Positions 1 through 8,947 of a stretch of DNA of 64,000 nt are shown piece after piece. The notes beneath the pieces are model-generated. The model ran no database searches, was not told where the DNA came from, and saw nothing but the letters and a program-made list of their open reading frames with translations. Position 1 is the stretch's first letter. Each line of letters opens with the position of its first letter. Origin of the DNA: Actinoplanes lutulentus (lineage in GTDB: Bacteria; Actinomycetota; Actinomycetes; Mycobacteriales; Micromonosporaceae). The stretch spans positions 62,001 to 126,000 of the forward strand of contig NZ_QLMJ01000012.1 of assembly GCF_003259845.1 (NCBI RefSeq), in the 5' to 3' direction. Made by a program: the position numbers and the translations under genes.

Positions 1-495
1 GCCCCGCATCCGGCGACCGAGTTCCGCGCCGAGCGGGACGCCGGCGAGATGCTGCTGCTGCGGGCCGCCCTCGACGCCGGCCTGCCGCTCCTCGCCGTCT
101 GCCGGGGGATGCAGCTGCTCGCCGTCGCGGCCGGCGGATCACTGCACCAGCACCTGCCGGAGACGCTCGGCCACGAACGGCACCGGCCGGCGCCGGGTGT
201 GTACGGCGAGCACGAAGCGACCTTCACGCCGGGCAGCCGGATCGCCGATCTGATGGGTGCGGACCGCGCCATCCACTGCTTCCATCACCAGGGCGTCGCG
301 GACGCCGGATCGCTGACCGTCACCGGGCGGGCGGACGACGGCACCCCCGAGGCGGTCGAGGACCCGAACGGGGGATTCGTCCTCGGCGTGCAGTGGCATC
401 CGGAATACCGCAGGGACCAGCGCCTGTTCGGCGCACTAGTCGATGCAGCCAGAACCAGGATGAAGGAGAACGGCACCGCATGCGCAGACCGCTGA
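1..495 (+). CDS. Class-I glutamine amidotransferase / gamma-glutamyl-GABA hydrolase family (5'-truncated)
   Basis: The reading frame is open from the first base, so the N-terminus lies outside the window; 164 codons remain. The nucleophile elbow is visible as AVCRGMQLLAV and the His-Glu pair as GVQWHPEY, so the Cys-His-Glu triad of peptidase family C26 (PuuD-like gamma-glutamyl hydrolases) is complete in the visible part. Members hydrolyse gamma-glutamyl amides such as gamma-glutamyl-GABA in the cytosol; the substrate here cannot be read from sequence. It is a tandem paralogue of the next gene (both carry GGSLHQHLP and GHERHR), and its stop overlaps that gene's start by 16 nt, so the two are probably co-translated. 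Confidence 0.85.
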   Translation, partial: APHPATEFRAERDAGEMLLLRAALDAGLPLLAVCRGMQLLAVAAGGSLHQHLPETLGHERHRPAPGVYGEHEATFTPGSRIADLMGADRAIHCFHHQGVADAGSLTVTGRADDGTPEAVEDPNGGFVLGVQWHPEYRRDQRLFGALVDAARTRMKENGTACADR

Positions 496-1214
496 TCGGC
501 CTCACCTGTTACGCGCAGCACATCCAGTACCAGCGCAACGAGTTGATGGCCGCAATGCTGCCGATGAACTACGTGAAAGCGGTGCACGCCGCCGGCGGCA
601 GAGCCGTTCTGATCACGCCGGACGATCCGGGCACCGACGTGCTCGAATCGCTGGACGGCATCGTCTTCACCGGTGGCGGCGACGTCGACCCGGTCGCCTG
701 GCAGGCCGAGCGTCACCCGGCCACCGAGGTCGACGAGGTACGCGACGCCGCCGAGCTGATGCTGATGCGCGCGGCCCTTGCGGCCGACCTGCCGGTGCTC
801 GGCGTCTGCCGGGGCATGCAGGTGATGGCGGTCGCCACCGGCGGATCGCTGCACCAGCACCTGCCCGATCTGGTCGGGCACGAGCGGCACCGGGCCGCCG
901 CGGGCACCGACCCGCTGGCCGCCGGCGCCTCCGATTACGGCCGGCACGACGTCGTCGTCGACGAGAACAGCCGGGCACACCAGCTGTTCGGCCGCCACCT
1001 GACGGTGAACTCGTTCCACCATCAGGCGGTCGCCGACCCGGGTGAGTTCGTACCGGCCGGCTGGTGCCCGGACGACCGGGTCGTGGAGATCCTCGAACAC
1101 CCCGGGCTGACCTTCGCTCTCGGCGTGCAGTGGCACCCGGAACGGACCACGGACCTGCGGGCGTTCACCGCGCTGACCGAGGCCGCTTCGGTGGGTGCGA
1201 TCATTCCGGCATAA
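480..1214 (+). CDS. Gamma-glutamyl-gamma-aminobutyrate hydrolase family protein (class-I amidotransferase)
   Basis: This 244-residue protein begins MRRPLIGLT, typical of PuuD-like proteins. I chose ATG 480 because AAGGAG lies about 12 nt upstream and the family's N-terminal strand follows at once; longer in-frame starts only add low-complexity sequence. The catalytic Cys lies in LGVCRGMQVMAV, the FHHQAV motif follows, and His-Glu are in GVQWHPER. Such enzymes release glutamate from gamma-glutamylated amines during polyamine or amine catabolism, but no other puu-type gene lies downstream, so the physiological substrate is open. The gene starts inside the end of its upstream paralogue, which looks like a tandem duplication. 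Confidence 0.88.
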   Translation: MRRPLIGLTCYAQHIQYQRNELMAAMLPMNYVKAVHAAGGRAVLITPDDPGTDVLESLDGIVFTGGGDVDPVAWQAERHPATEVDEVRDAAELMLMRAALAADLPVLGVCRGMQVMAVATGGSLHQHLPDLVGHERHRAAAGTDPLAAGASDYGRHDVVVDENSRAHQLFGRHLTVNSFHHQAVADPGEFVPAGWCPDDRVVEILEHPGLTFALGVQWHPERTTDLRAFTALTEAASVGAIIPA

Positions 1215-1232
1215 AACGTGGGGAGGTCCGCA

Positions 1233-3098
1233 TTGGGGCTGACGAGCCGGTTGCGCATCGCCTTCGACCGAGGCGGCGAGATGGGCGCGCGAATGTCCGC
1301 TCTGGACTGGTCCGCCACCACGGTCGGTGATCCGTCCGCCTGGCCGGAGGAGCTGACCGGCGCGATCGTCACGATGCTCGCCTCGCGGGCGCCGATCGTC
1401 GTCTGCTGGGGGCCGGAGCACACCGCCTTCTACAACGACGCGTCCCGGTCGGTGACCGGCGGCGAGCCCGGCCGGCCCGTCGCCGAGACGTGGGACGTGC
1501 GGGCGCTGCTCGACGGCGTGATCGCGAACGACGCGTCGTTCGCGTCCGAGGATCACCCCTTCACGCTCGACCCGATCCGGGACGCCGAGGGACGGCCCGC
1601 CGGGGTCTTCTGCATCATCACCGACAAGACCGCGGCCTCCGGCGACCTCTGGGAGATCGTGGGCCGGCTGCGCGGCCTGGTCGACGTGGCCTCCTCGCTG
1701 AACGCCGTACCGACCACCGCCGAGGTGCTCGACGTCGCGGCCCGGCACGTGCTCGCCCTGACATCGGCCGGCCGGGTCGTGGTGACCGCGCCGGAAGCCC
1801 GGGCCGAGCAGGACGGCGGGGCCACCGTGCCACCGTCCGAACCGGACGTGGTGCTGCCGCTGCCGTCGGACAGCTCGCCGGACGACGCCGGGCCGCCGCT
1901 CGGCGAGCTGCGGGTCTGGGACGGCGCGGACGGCCCGGCCGAACCGGCGCTGCTCAACCAGCTGGCCCGGCTGATCGGGCTGCGGCTGGCGAACGCGCGG
2001 CTCTACGAGACCGAGCACCGGATCGCGTCCACGTTGCAGCACAGCCTGCTGCCGCAGTCGCTGCCCCGGGTGCCGGGCGCGATCGTGGCGAGCCGGTACG
2101 TGCCGGGCAGCAGCGAGGCGCGGGTCGGCGGCGACTGGTACGACGCGATCGCCGCCCCGGACGGCGAGTTGTTCCTGGTCATCGGCGATGTGGTCGGCAA
2201 GGGCGTGCAGGCCGCGGCGGGCATGGGCCAGTTGCGGAACGCGCTTCGGGCGTACGTTCTGGAAGGTTTTGACTGTGGCGCCGCGCTGACCCGGCTGAAC
2301 CGGCTGGTCGACACTCTCGGGCGGCGGCAGTTCGCCACGGTCATCTGTGTGGCGTTCGATCCGCGTACCCGGAGGTTGCGGTTCTCCTCCGCCGGGCATC
2401 CGTCACCGATCGTCGTGGAGGGTGGCAAGGCGGGTGAGTTCCTCTACGCCACCGCGATGGGGCCGCCGATCGGCGCTCTCGGCAACGTCACCTACCCGAC
2501 CCGGGAACGCGAGCTCTCCTCCGGCGGCCGGCTGCTGCTCTACACCGACGGCCTGGTCGAGGACCGCCGGCAGGGCATCGACACCGGGCTGGCCGAGCTG
2601 ACCGCCGACGTCGCCCGGCCGACCGATCACGTGGAGGACCTGCTGGACGCGCTGCTGGTGAAGGCGGCCCGGCACGCGCGCCGCGACGACATCGCGCTGC
2701 TCGCGCTGGAGGTGACCGAACCCCGCGAGTTCGTCCTGCGGCTGCCCGCCGACCCGTCCCGGCTCACCGTGATGCGCCGCCGGCTGGAGGACTTCCTGAC
2801 CGCGCACGCGGTACCCGACAACGACGCGTTCGACCTGGTGGTCGCGGTCTCCGAGGCCGCGGCGAACGCGATCGAGCACCCGCTCGACCCGGACGAGCCG
2901 GTGATCGTGGTGGAGGCCTCGCACACCGGTGACGCGGTCGTGGTGACGATCCACGACACCGGTCGATGGCGTCCGGCAACCGATGCGGGTTTCCGCGGGC
3001 GTGGCCTGGCGTTGATCGGGGCGCTGACCGAGCTCTCCGTGCACCGCTCCCCGCAGGGCACCGCGGTTACTCTGCGGCGCCCGCTGAATCCGGCTTGA
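1233..3098 (+). CDS. PAS/GAF SpoIIE-type serine phosphatase with C-terminal RsbW-like ATPase domain
   Basis: Start TTG 1233 is preferred because GGGAGG lies 6 nt upstream; GTG 1218 would precede that ribosome site. The protein has 621 residues. Domain order as read: a PAS-like sensor (LDWSATTVGDPSAW, then WGPEHTAFYNDA), a GAF-like region (about 140-260), a PP2C/SpoIIE phosphatase (VGGDWYDA, GDVVGKG, SAGHPSP, YTDGLVE) and a HATPase_c anti-sigma kinase-like domain (SEAAANAIEH, GRGLALIGAL). Proteins of this build dephosphorylate STAS anti-sigma-factor antagonists and may rephosphorylate them, giving partner-switch control of sigma factors or stress pathways. A STAS gene converges on it with a 32-bp overlap, the natural candidate substrate. 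No membrane segment is apparent. Confidence 0.88.
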   Translation: MGLTSRLRIAFDRGGEMGARMSALDWSATTVGDPSAWPEELTGAIVTMLASRAPIVVCWGPEHTAFYNDASRSVTGGEPGRPVAETWDVRALLDGVIANDASFASEDHPFTLDPIRDAEGRPAGVFCIITDKTAASGDLWEIVGRLRGLVDVASSLNAVPTTAEVLDVAARHVLALTSAGRVVVTAPEARAEQDGGATVPPSEPDVVLPLPSDSSPDDAGPPLGELRVWDGADGPAEPALLNQLARLIGLRLANARLYETEHRIASTLQHSLLPQSLPRVPGAIVASRYVPGSSEARVGGDWYDAIAAPDGELFLVIGDVVGKGVQAAAGMGQLRNALRAYVLEGFDCGAALTRLNRLVDTLGRRQFATVICVAFDPRTRRLRFSSAGHPSPIVVEGGKAGEFLYATAMGPPIGALGNVTYPTRERELSSGGRLLLYTDGLVEDRRQGIDTGLAELTADVARPTDHVEDLLDALLVKAARHARRDDIALLALEVTEPREFVLRLPADPSRLTVMRRRLEDFLTAHAVPDNDAFDLVVAVSEAAANAIEHPLDPDEPVIVVEASHTGDAVVVTIHDTGRWRPATDAGFRGRGLALIGALTELSVHRSPQGTAVTLRRPLNPA

Positions 3099-3387
3099 GC
3101 CAGGGCTGCCCGGCCAGCCCGGAGATCTCCAGCACCCGCAGAACCCGGGACGAGGGGAACACTGTGAGCCGGCCCGACGGGTAGTGCTCGGCGAGCCGGG
3201 TCAGGGCGTGGATGGCGGCCGAGTCGAAGAAGCTCACCCCGCGCAGGTCCACGGTGGCGGCCGCCGCGTCCGGCGGTGTCGCGGTGCTGAACAGCACGTC
3301 GGCGGTGGCCATGTCGACCTCGCCGGTCACGATGACGGTGACGTGGTCGCCATCGACCGCGCCCGCCACCGAGAAGTCTTGATCCAC
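3067..3387 (-). CDS. STAS-domain anti-sigma factor antagonist
   Basis: A 106-residue single-domain protein. The STAS core reads VTVIVTGEVDMATAD followed by VDLRGVSFFDSAAIHAL; Ser56 in FFDS sits where SpoIIAA/RsbV proteins are phosphorylated. It would bind an RsbW-like kinase in the unphosphorylated form and free the bound sigma factor. Its 3' end overlaps the convergent SpoIIE-phosphatase/ATPase gene by 32 bp, which supports a functional pair although the two genes are transcribed separately. The sigma factor target is not in the window. Confidence 0.88.
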   Translation of the reverse strand: MDQDFSVAGAVDGDHVTVIVTGEVDMATADVLFSTATPPDAAAATVDLRGVSFFDSAAIHALTRLAEHYPSGRLTVFPSSRVLRVLEISGLAGQPWLKPDSAGAAE

Positions 3388-3442
3388 CGGAACAGGTTTT
3401 CACAGGGGTCCGAGGGCGGCAAGAACGGGGCTGCCGGGCGGA

Positions 3443-3448
3443 TAGGCT
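3443..3448 (+). promoter_or_regulatory. -10 element of probable leaderless map promoter
   Basis: TAGGCT lies 6 nt before ATG 3455, so transcription should begin at or next to the start codon. This supports ATG 3455 over GTG 3449, which abuts the -10 box. No good -35 box was seen. Confidence 0.5.
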
Positions 3449-3454
3449 GTGAAC

Positions 3455-4312
3455 ATGTCCGTACGTGCCCCACTCAGCCCGGGAAAGCAGTCGCGCGAGC
3501 GATCGGTCCCGGCGCAGATCGTCCGCCCCGAGTACGTGGGGAAGAAGAAGCCCCGCGAGTGGCGTGGCTCCCATGTGCAGACTCCCGAGACGATCGAGAA
3601 GATGCGCGTCGCCGGCCGGATCGCCGCGCAGGCCACCGAGCTCGCCGGTGAGCACTGCAAGCCCGGCGTCAGCACCGACGAGATCGACCGGGTGGTGCAC
3701 GAGTTCATCCTCGACCACGGCGCGTACCCGTCGACGCTGGGTTACAAGGGCTTCCCGAAATCCTGCTGCACCTCACTCAACGAGGTGATCTGCCACGGCA
3801 TCCCGGACTCCACGGTCCTGGAGGACGGCGACATCATCAACGTCGACGTGACGGCATATCTGAACGGCGTGCACGGCGACACCGACGCCACGTTCTGCGT
3901 CGGCGAGGTGAGCGACGAGGCCCGCCTGCTCGTCGAGCGCACGCACGAGGCGATGATGCGCGGCATCCGTGCGGTCGCGCCGGGCCGCCCGATCAACGCG
4001 ATCGGCCGGGTCATCGAGGCGTACGCGCGCCGCTTCGGTTACGGCGTGGTCCGCGACTTCACCGGCCACGGCATCGGCGAGACGTTCCACTCCGGGCTGT
4101 ACATCCCGCACTACGACAACCCGCGCCTGGAAACCGTCATGGAACCGGGCATGACCTTCACCATCGAGCCGATGATCACCCTCGGCACCCATGAGTACGA
4201 CATCTGGAAAGACGGCTGGACGGTCGTCACGAAAGACCGCAAGTGGACGGCCCAGTTCGAGCACACCCTCGTGGTGACCGACGACGGCTACGAGATCCTC
4301 ACCCTCCCGTGA
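3455..4312 (+). CDS. map: Type I methionine aminopeptidase
   Basis: The 285-residue enzyme removes the initiator methionine from nascent proteins. The five metal ligands of the pita-bread fold are visible in order: two Asp in [15 protein letters not shown], His in GHGIGETFH, Glu in TIEPMI and Glu in QFEHTLVV. The N-terminal extension of about 40 residues and the stretch [15 protein letters not shown] match the actinobacterial MapB type. The gene appears leaderless with TAGGCT 6 nt upstream. Its stop overlaps the start of the next gene (GTGA), implying translational coupling to the VIT1-like transporter. Confidence 0.96.
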   Translation: MSVRAPLSPGKQSRERSVPAQIVRPEYVGKKKPREWRGSHVQTPETIEKMRVAGRIAAQATELAGEHCKPGVSTDEIDRVVHEFILDHGAYPSTLGYKGFPKSCCTSLNEVICHGIPDSTVLEDGDIINVDVTAYLNGVHGDTDATFCVGEVSDEARLLVERTHEAMMRGIRAVAPGRPINAIGRVIEAYARRFGYGVVRDFTGHGIGETFHSGLYIPHYDNPRLETVMEPGMTFTIEPMITLGTHEYDIWKDGWTVVTKDRKWTAQFEHTLVVTDDGYEILTLP

Positions 4313-4998
4313 TCCTGCCGGCCGAGCACCATCACGCCGACGTCTCCGGCGGGTGGCTGAGGGCCGCGACGTTCGGCGCGATGGACGGCCTGGTCACCAA
4401 CATCGCGCTGATCGCCGGGGTGGGTGGCGCCCGCTCCGGCCATCACACGCTGATCCTGACCGGCGTCGCGGGCCTGGTGGCCGGGGCGATCTCGATGGCG
4501 ATCGGCGAGTACACCAGCGTCCGGACCCAGAACGAACAGGTCGCCGCCGAGCTCGACAAGGAACGCCACGAGCTGCGCGTCAACCCGGACGGCGAGGCCG
4601 ACGAGCTGGTGGCGGCGTGGACGGCCCGGGGTCTGCCGCTCGCGCTGGCCCGGCAGGTGGCCGACGTCCTCAAGGACAACCCGGACCAGGCGCTGCGGGT
4701 GCACGCCCAGGAGGAGCTGGGTGTGGTCCCGGACGAGCTGCCCAGCCCGTGGACGGCCGCATCGTCGTCGTTCGTCTGTTTCGCGGCCGGCGCGCTGATC
4801 CCGCTGCTGCCACTGCTCGCCGGTTTCGAACCGTTGTGGCCGGCGCTGCTCGCCGGTGGAATCGGTCTCTTCGTGGTGGGTGCCGTGATCGCCCGGCTGA
4901 CCGCCCGGCCGTGGTGGCGCGGCGGGCTGCGTCAGTTGCTGCTGGGCGGCGCGGCGGCCGGTGCGACGTTCGTGATCGGCACGATGCTCGGCGCCTGA
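4309..4998 (+). CDS. VIT1/CCC1-family metal transporter
   Basis: A 229-residue membrane protein starting at GTG 4309, which overlaps the map stop by 4 nt. The N-terminal helix contains the family signature around [15 protein letters not shown], followed by [10 protein letters not shown], a hydrophilic acidic insert (about 75-150; the Glu-rich metal-binding loop in VIT1 relatives) and three C-terminal hydrophobic segments. Family members export Fe(II) or Mn(II) from the cytosol in exchange for protons. Coupling to a metal-dependent aminopeptidase is suggestive but unproven. Metal specificity cannot be read from sequence. Confidence 0.85.
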   Translation: MILPAEHHHADVSGGWLRAATFGAMDGLVTNIALIAGVGGARSGHHTLILTGVAGLVAGAISMAIGEYTSVRTQNEQVAAELDKERHELRVNPDGEADELVAAWTARGLPLALARQVADVLKDNPDQALRVHAQEELGVVPDELPSPWTAASSSFVCFAAGALIPLLPLLAGFEPLWPALLAGGIGLFVVGAVIARLTARPWWRGGLRQLLLGGAAAGATFVIGTMLGA

Positions 4999-5005
4999 GG
5001 GACGC

Positions 5006-5713
5006 TCAGTCGAAGAGCTCGCCCAGCGTCCCGTCGACCGGGCGGCCCCGGGCGGCCAGCTCCTCGGCCTGGTAATTCAGGATCGCGTCGAGTTCCTGCA
5101 TGTCGGCCATCGCGACGCCGGTGTGTTTCACCGCGTCCGCCTCGTTGCGAAAGTACGTCCTGGTCAGCAGGCCGGCGACGAGCGCCGCGTGCACCCGGGC
5201 CTTGGCCATCAGGACCATCGCGGCGTCCGTGTCGTGCCACTGGGTGAGCCGGACCGCGCGGGCGTGCGCGTTGCTCGCCAGGGCCCAGTTGTGGCGGGCC
5301 AGCCGGGTGAACTCGGCCGGGCGGGACTCGGACAGTAGCGTCAGGTGGGCCTCGCGCTGGTCGGCGAACCACTCGTGCGGGTCGTGGAGCGGCAGGGTCG
5401 TCAGATATCCGTCCGCCACCAGCGGCCAGCTCGGGGTGAGAACCCGGGCCAGGCCCAGACCGTCCTCGGCGGTGACCACGGCCAACGAGACGCGGACGCC
5501 CTCGACCTTGCGGCGGGTCGGTTTCGGGCCGGTCTTCGGGCGATATGTGACCACCACCACGTTCACGTCGCTGGATTCGACGTCGTCGCCGTGTGCGACC
5601 GAACCGCGGACGCCGATGGCCTGGACCTCGGCCGGCCACCGTTGCTGGACGACGTCACGGAGGCGGATCGCGAGCGACCCGCGGACTGAGGTGGTGTCGA
5701 GCTCGCCGATCAC
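5006..5713 (-). CDS. Nucleotidyltransferase-domain protein
   Basis: 235 residues beginning at GTG 5713, with GGAG 9 nt upstream. The N-terminal part carries a Pol-beta-type nucleotidyltransferase signature, GVRGSVAHGDDVESSDVNVV, with the Gly-Ser pair and the spaced acidic residues that would bind metal and NTP. The rest is helical and resembles the C-terminal domains of aminoglycoside or kanamycin nucleotidyltransferase-like proteins, but no substrate can be assigned. It is the last gene of a minus-strand group with a lipoprotein and a DUF4439 protein (gaps 10 and 19 nt). Its 3' end lies 7 nt from the convergent transporter gene. Confidence 0.75.
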   Translation of the reverse strand: MIGELDTTSVRGSLAIRLRDVVQQRWPAEVQAIGVRGSVAHGDDVESSDVNVVVVTYRPKTGPKPTRRKVEGVRVSLAVVTAEDGLGLARVLTPSWPLVADGYLTTLPLHDPHEWFADQREAHLTLLSESRPAEFTRLARHNWALASNAHARAVRLTQWHDTDAAMVLMAKARVHAALVAGLLTRTYFRNEADAVKHTGVAMADMQELDAILNYQAEELAARGRPVDGTLGELFD

Positions 5714-5732
5714 CGCCCCATTCTCCAGACTT

Positions 5733-6158
5733 TTAGCCCGGACGTCCGGGGAAAGCCATGGTCAGCGGCGTCGTGCCGGAATATTTGCGCCAGGCCGTCG
5801 CGCGGACCGCGGAATCGGTCATTGCCGACAGGGCGGCGTTGCGCTGGCTCTGCTCGGTGACCGGCAGCACGGCCCGCCACGCCTGGGCCACACCGTCCTC
5901 GATGTGTACGGCCAGCTTCAGTGCGCTCGCCCGGTCGGTCACCTCGAACGGCAGGGCGTACCCGGCAGGTGCGGGCGCGGCGCTGGCCTTCAGTTCGGCG
6001 ATCCGGTCCACCAGGTAGTCGCGGCGCTGCCGGTGCACCTGCTCGCTGTCCCGGGCACCCTTCACCTCGCGCTCCTTGGTGAGGTGCACGCCGATCAGCC
6101 CGTACGCGTAGATGGCCGCTTCCTCGGCGGCGAGCGCGGCGGTCAACTGTTCCTTCAC
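5733..6158 (-). CDS. DUF4439 ferritin-like domain protein
   Basis: A 141-residue, wholly helical protein with the DUF4439 pattern: EEAAIYAYGLIGVHL near the N-terminus, a HRQRRDYL helix, and EDGVAQAWR. DUF4439 is grouped with ferritin-like four-helix bundles; Glu and His residues on the helices could bind metal, but the complete di-iron motif is not obvious, so catalytic activity is uncertain. It sits 10 nt downstream of a lipoprotein gene that looks like a longer relative of the same helical fold, and upstream of a nucleotidyltransferase. Start GTG 6158 has GAGAGG nearby. Confidence 0.8.
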   Translation of the reverse strand: MKEQLTAALAAEEAAIYAYGLIGVHLTKEREVKGARDSEQVHRQRRDYLVDRIAELKASAAPAPAGYALPFEVTDRASALKLAVHIEDGVAQAWRAVLPVTEQSQRNAALSAMTDSAVRATAWRKYSGTTPLTMAFPGRPG

Positions 6159-6168
6159 GGCAATCCTC

Positions 6169-6648
6169 TCAGCGCAGCGCGCTCGCGTGGGTGGCCCGGC
6201 AGGCGGCGATCGATCCGACGAGGGCCGCGCGGTCCGCCGGTGCGGCCAGGCACGCGGCGATGGCCGTTGTCTGCGCGTCCTGCTCGGACTTGCGCAGCTG
6301 GGCCAGCGTCTCGTCGGCGGACCCGGCCGGCGGGGCGGCGGACGCGACCGGCGCAGCGGCGCCCGACGGCAGCACCGTGCCGATCAGCGTGGCCAGCGCG
6401 GCGGCGTGCGCCCGGTGGTCCTCGGCGAGCGGGGTGAGCTGCTCGGCCAGGGTGGCCTGAGCCTGGATCGCCAGGTCGTACGCGGCGGCCATGGCCAGCG
6501 CCTCGTCGAGGATCGGTTGCAGCGGGTCGGGGGCCGGCTCGGGCTCCGGCTCGTCGTCGAAGAGGCCACAGCCGGCCAGCGTGGCCGCCGCCACGATCGC
6601 GCCGGTCGCGGTCAGTATCCGCCGGCGTGTGTGTACCGAATCGCTCAT
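6169..6648 (-). CDS. Lipoprotein with ferritin-like helical domain
   Basis: 159 residues from ATG 6648. A signal peptide (RRR, then a hydrophobic stretch) ends in the lipobox TLAGC, so Cys27 would be lipidated and the protein anchored outside the membrane. The mature part starts with an acidic Pro-Glu linker and continues as Ala-rich helices (LDEALAMAAAYDLAIQAQ, DHRAHAAALATL) that resemble DUF4439/ferritin-like bundles. The upstream ORF extension to 6756 was rejected because it lacks signal-peptide character. First gene of the minus-strand trio ending at 5006. The role is unknown; the paired cytosolic and extracellular forms of a similar fold are notable. Confidence 0.75.
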   Translation of the reverse strand: MSDSVHTRRRILTATGAIVAAATLAGCGLFDDEPEPEPAPDPLQPILDEALAMAAAYDLAIQAQATLAEQLTPLAEDHRAHAAALATLIGTVLPSGAAAPVASAAPPAGSADETLAQLRKSEQDAQTTAIAACLAAPADRAALVGSIAACRATHASALR

Positions 6649-6801
6649 CCGCACCGGGCCAGTCAACACCATCGGATCGAAGGCCTCCGGCACGGCCCGT
6701 TGACCTGCACGCGGGGTGGAATCGGAGCGGCGGCGCTCCGGCCGGGGTCCCGGCACGTTACGCTCTGCGTCAGCTGCGGGGCCGATTGCTGCCCGGCGGC
6801 A

Positions 6802-6807
6802 TATAGT
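6802..6807 (+). promoter_or_regulatory. -10 element upstream of rimP
   Basis: TATAGT is the best -10 match in the gap between the divergent lipoprotein gene and rimP. It would give a 5' leader of about 30 nt for the rimP-nusA-ylxR-infB operon. No convincing -35 was seen. Confidence 0.45.
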
Positions 6808-6842
6808 CGTTCCAGCACGAAGCTAGTGAGAGGTCGAGCCCG

Positions 6843-7463
6843 ATGACGCAGCGTGGTCGCGCCGGGGCCCGGCCCGGTGGGCACCCTGGTAGCCGCCGTA
6901 CCAGGCCGGAAGCCGAAACCCGTACCCCTGCTGTTCCCCGCGTCGATCTGACCGCGGCGCGTGCCCGGGTCCGTGAGGTGATCGAGCCGGTGGTCGCCAC
7001 CTCCGGTTACGACCTGGAGGACGTGCATCTGTCCCGGGCGGGTCGCCGGTTCGTGCTGCGGGTTCTGGTGGACAACGACGGTGGCATCAGCCTGGACGAT
7101 GTGGCGGTCATCTCCCGGGCGATCTCCGACGCGCTCGACACGGCCGACGAGGCCGGCGGCGAGGTGCTGCCGGGGGAGTACCAGCTGGAGGTCGGCTCGC
7201 CCGGTGTGGACCGGCCGCTGACCGAGCCCCGGCACTGGCGCCGCAACACCGGCCGCCTGGTCGCGGTGAACGGACTTACCGGGCGGGTGCTCTCGACCGA
7301 TGACAAAGGTGTGGCGCTGGACGTGGACGGCAAGACCCGTGAGCTGGCCTGGGCCGAGCTCGGGTCGGGCAAGGTCCAGATCGAGTTCAAGCGCATGGAC
7401 GAAGCCGAATTCGGCGACGTAGAAGACGACGACGAAGAAGACGAAGGGGAGGGCGAGGAATGA
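6843..7463 (+). CDS. rimP: Ribosome maturation factor RimP
   Basis: 206 residues. The conserved core reads [37 protein letters not shown] and [14 protein letters not shown], followed by a small beta domain. RimP assists 30S maturation, especially 3' domain assembly. An N-terminal basic extension and an acidic C-terminal tail (Asp/Glu runs) are typical of actinobacterial versions. Its stop overlaps the nusA start (ATGA), the classic rimP-nusA coupling. Confidence 0.96.
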   Translation: MTQRGRAGARPGGHPGSRRTRPEAETRTPAVPRVDLTAARARVREVIEPVVATSGYDLEDVHLSRAGRRFVLRVLVDNDGGISLDDVAVISRAISDALDTADEAGGEVLPGEYQLEVGSPGVDRPLTEPRHWRRNTGRLVAVNGLTGRVLSTDDKGVALDVDGKTRELAWAELGSGKVQIEFKRMDEAEFGDVEDDDEEDEGEGEE

Positions 7464-8476
7464 ACATCGACCTCGCGGCGCTGCGCGCCCTGGAGCGCGA
7501 GCGGGAGATCCCGTTCGACACCATTCTTGCGGCCATCGAGACCGCACTGCTGACCGCTTACCGGCACACCGACGGCGCGGAAGGTCACGCCCGAGTGGAG
7601 ATCGACCGCAAGAGCGGTGTGGCCTCCGTGCTGGCACAGGAGCTCGACGCGGACGGCACCGTCGTCCGTGAGTACGACGACACCCCGCACGACTTCGGCC
7701 GGATCGCCGCGATGACCGCGAAGCAGGTCATCCTGCAGCGCCTTCGCGAGGCGACCGACGAGCAGCACTTCGGCGAGTACGCCGGACGCGACGGCGACCT
7801 GGTCACCGGTGTGGTGCAGGCCGACGCGGCCCGTGCCGAGAAGGGCATCGTGATCGTCGACCTGGGCAAGCTCGAGGCGGTTCTGCCGCAGTCCGAGCAG
7901 GTTCCGGGCGAGCGGTACGAGCACGGCTCCCGGATCCGCAGCATCGTGGTGCACGTGGCGAAAGGCTTCCGCGGCCCGCAGATCACCCTGTCCCGGTCCC
8001 ACCCGGCCCTGGTGAAGAAGTTGTTCGCCCTCGAGGTGCCGGAAATCGCGGACGGGACCGTGGAGATCGCCGCGATCGCCCGTGAGTCGGGTCACCGCAC
8101 CAAGATCGCGGTCCGTTCCACGGTCTCCGGCGTGAATGCCAAGGGTGCGTGCATCGGCCCGATGGGCCAGCGGGTCCGGGCCGTGATGAGCGAGCTGCAC
8201 GGCGAGAAGATCGACATCATCGACTGGTCGGATGACCCGGCCCAGTTCGTCGGCAACGCGCTCTCGCCGGCGAAGGCGCTGCGGGTCGAGGTGGTCGACG
8301 CGGCCACCCGTACGGCTCGGGTCACCGTGCCGGACTTCCAGCTCTCGCTGGCGATCGGGCGGGAAGGTCAGAACGCCCGGCTGGCCGCCCGGCTGACCGG
8401 TTGGCGCATCGACATCCGGCCGGACAACGAGCCCACCGGAGTGTCCGACCGGCCCGCGGCAGGGGCGGGGAACTGA
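7460..8476 (+). CDS. nusA: Transcription termination/antitermination protein NusA
   Basis: 338 residues with the NusA layout: an N-terminal RNA-polymerase-binding domain (about 1-100), an S1 domain ([23 protein letters not shown]) and two KH domains ([49 protein letters not shown]). It binds RNA polymerase and RNA to modulate pausing and Rho-dependent or intrinsic termination. The C-terminal acidic repeats of enterobacterial NusA are absent, as usual in actinobacteria. Translationally coupled to rimP, with ylxR 37 nt downstream. Confidence 0.97.
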   Translation: MNIDLAALRALEREREIPFDTILAAIETALLTAYRHTDGAEGHARVEIDRKSGVASVLAQELDADGTVVREYDDTPHDFGRIAAMTAKQVILQRLREATDEQHFGEYAGRDGDLVTGVVQADAARAEKGIVIVDLGKLEAVLPQSEQVPGERYEHGSRIRSIVVHVAKGFRGPQITLSRSHPALVKKLFALEVPEIADGTVEIAAIARESGHRTKIAVRSTVSGVNAKGACIGPMGQRVRAVMSELHGEKIDIIDWSDDPAQFVGNALSPAKALRVEVVDAATRTARVTVPDFQLSLAIGREGQNARLAARLTGWRIDIRPDNEPTGVSDRPAAGAGN

Positions 8477-8513
8477 CCGGATACGCGTTCGCTGCGAACG
8501 AGGGGTAGACTCG

Positions 8514-8840
8514 GTGACGGTCGGCCCGACGCGAACCTGCGTCGGCTGTCGTAATCGCGCGCCGGCCGCATCATTGCTGCGGTTCGTCGCGGTCGGATCC
8601 GGGGGAGACCTTCGGCTTCTACCCGATCCGGGCCGCCGACTGTCGGGACGGGGAGCGCATCTGCATCCCGTTCCGGCCTGCTTCGAGCAGGCAGAGCGGC
8701 GTCGCGCCTTCGGGCGTGCGCTACGTCTCACCGGTGTTGCTGACACCGAGTTGCTTGCCGAGCACATCCGTTCGGTCTCCGTGCCGTTCGGACCCACCGA
8801 TGACGAGGCGTCGGCGTCTCGTCACGACCCAGCAAGGTAG
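8514..8840 (+). CDS. ylxR: YlxR family RNA-binding protein (DUF448)
   Basis: 108 residues starting at GTG 8514. The fold signature is TCVGCRNRAPAASLLRFV, followed by GRRLSGRGAHLHPVPACFEQA. YlxR is the small protein conserved between nusA and infB; in Bacillus it is reported to bind the RNase P RNA and has been called RnpM. TAGACT at 8506 is a possible internal -10 that could add transcription into infB. Confidence 0.9.
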   Translation: MTVGPTRTCVGCRNRAPAASLLRFVAVGSGGDLRLLPDPGRRLSGRGAHLHPVPACFEQAERRRAFGRALRLTGVADTELLAEHIRSVSVPFGPTDDEASASRHDPAR

Positions 8841-8947
8841 GACGACCCAGATGAGCACACGATGAAGTCCCTGAAATGACCAGGCTTCTAGTGCACGAGT
8901 GAGGTCTGTGCGGGTACTGCTCGCACGACCTCGAAGTGAGGAGTGCA

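Noticed and set aside
8841-8947. Tiny ORFs between ylxR and infB
   Set aside because: They are 4-8 codons, overlap each other and lack ribosome sites; chance ATG-stop pairs.
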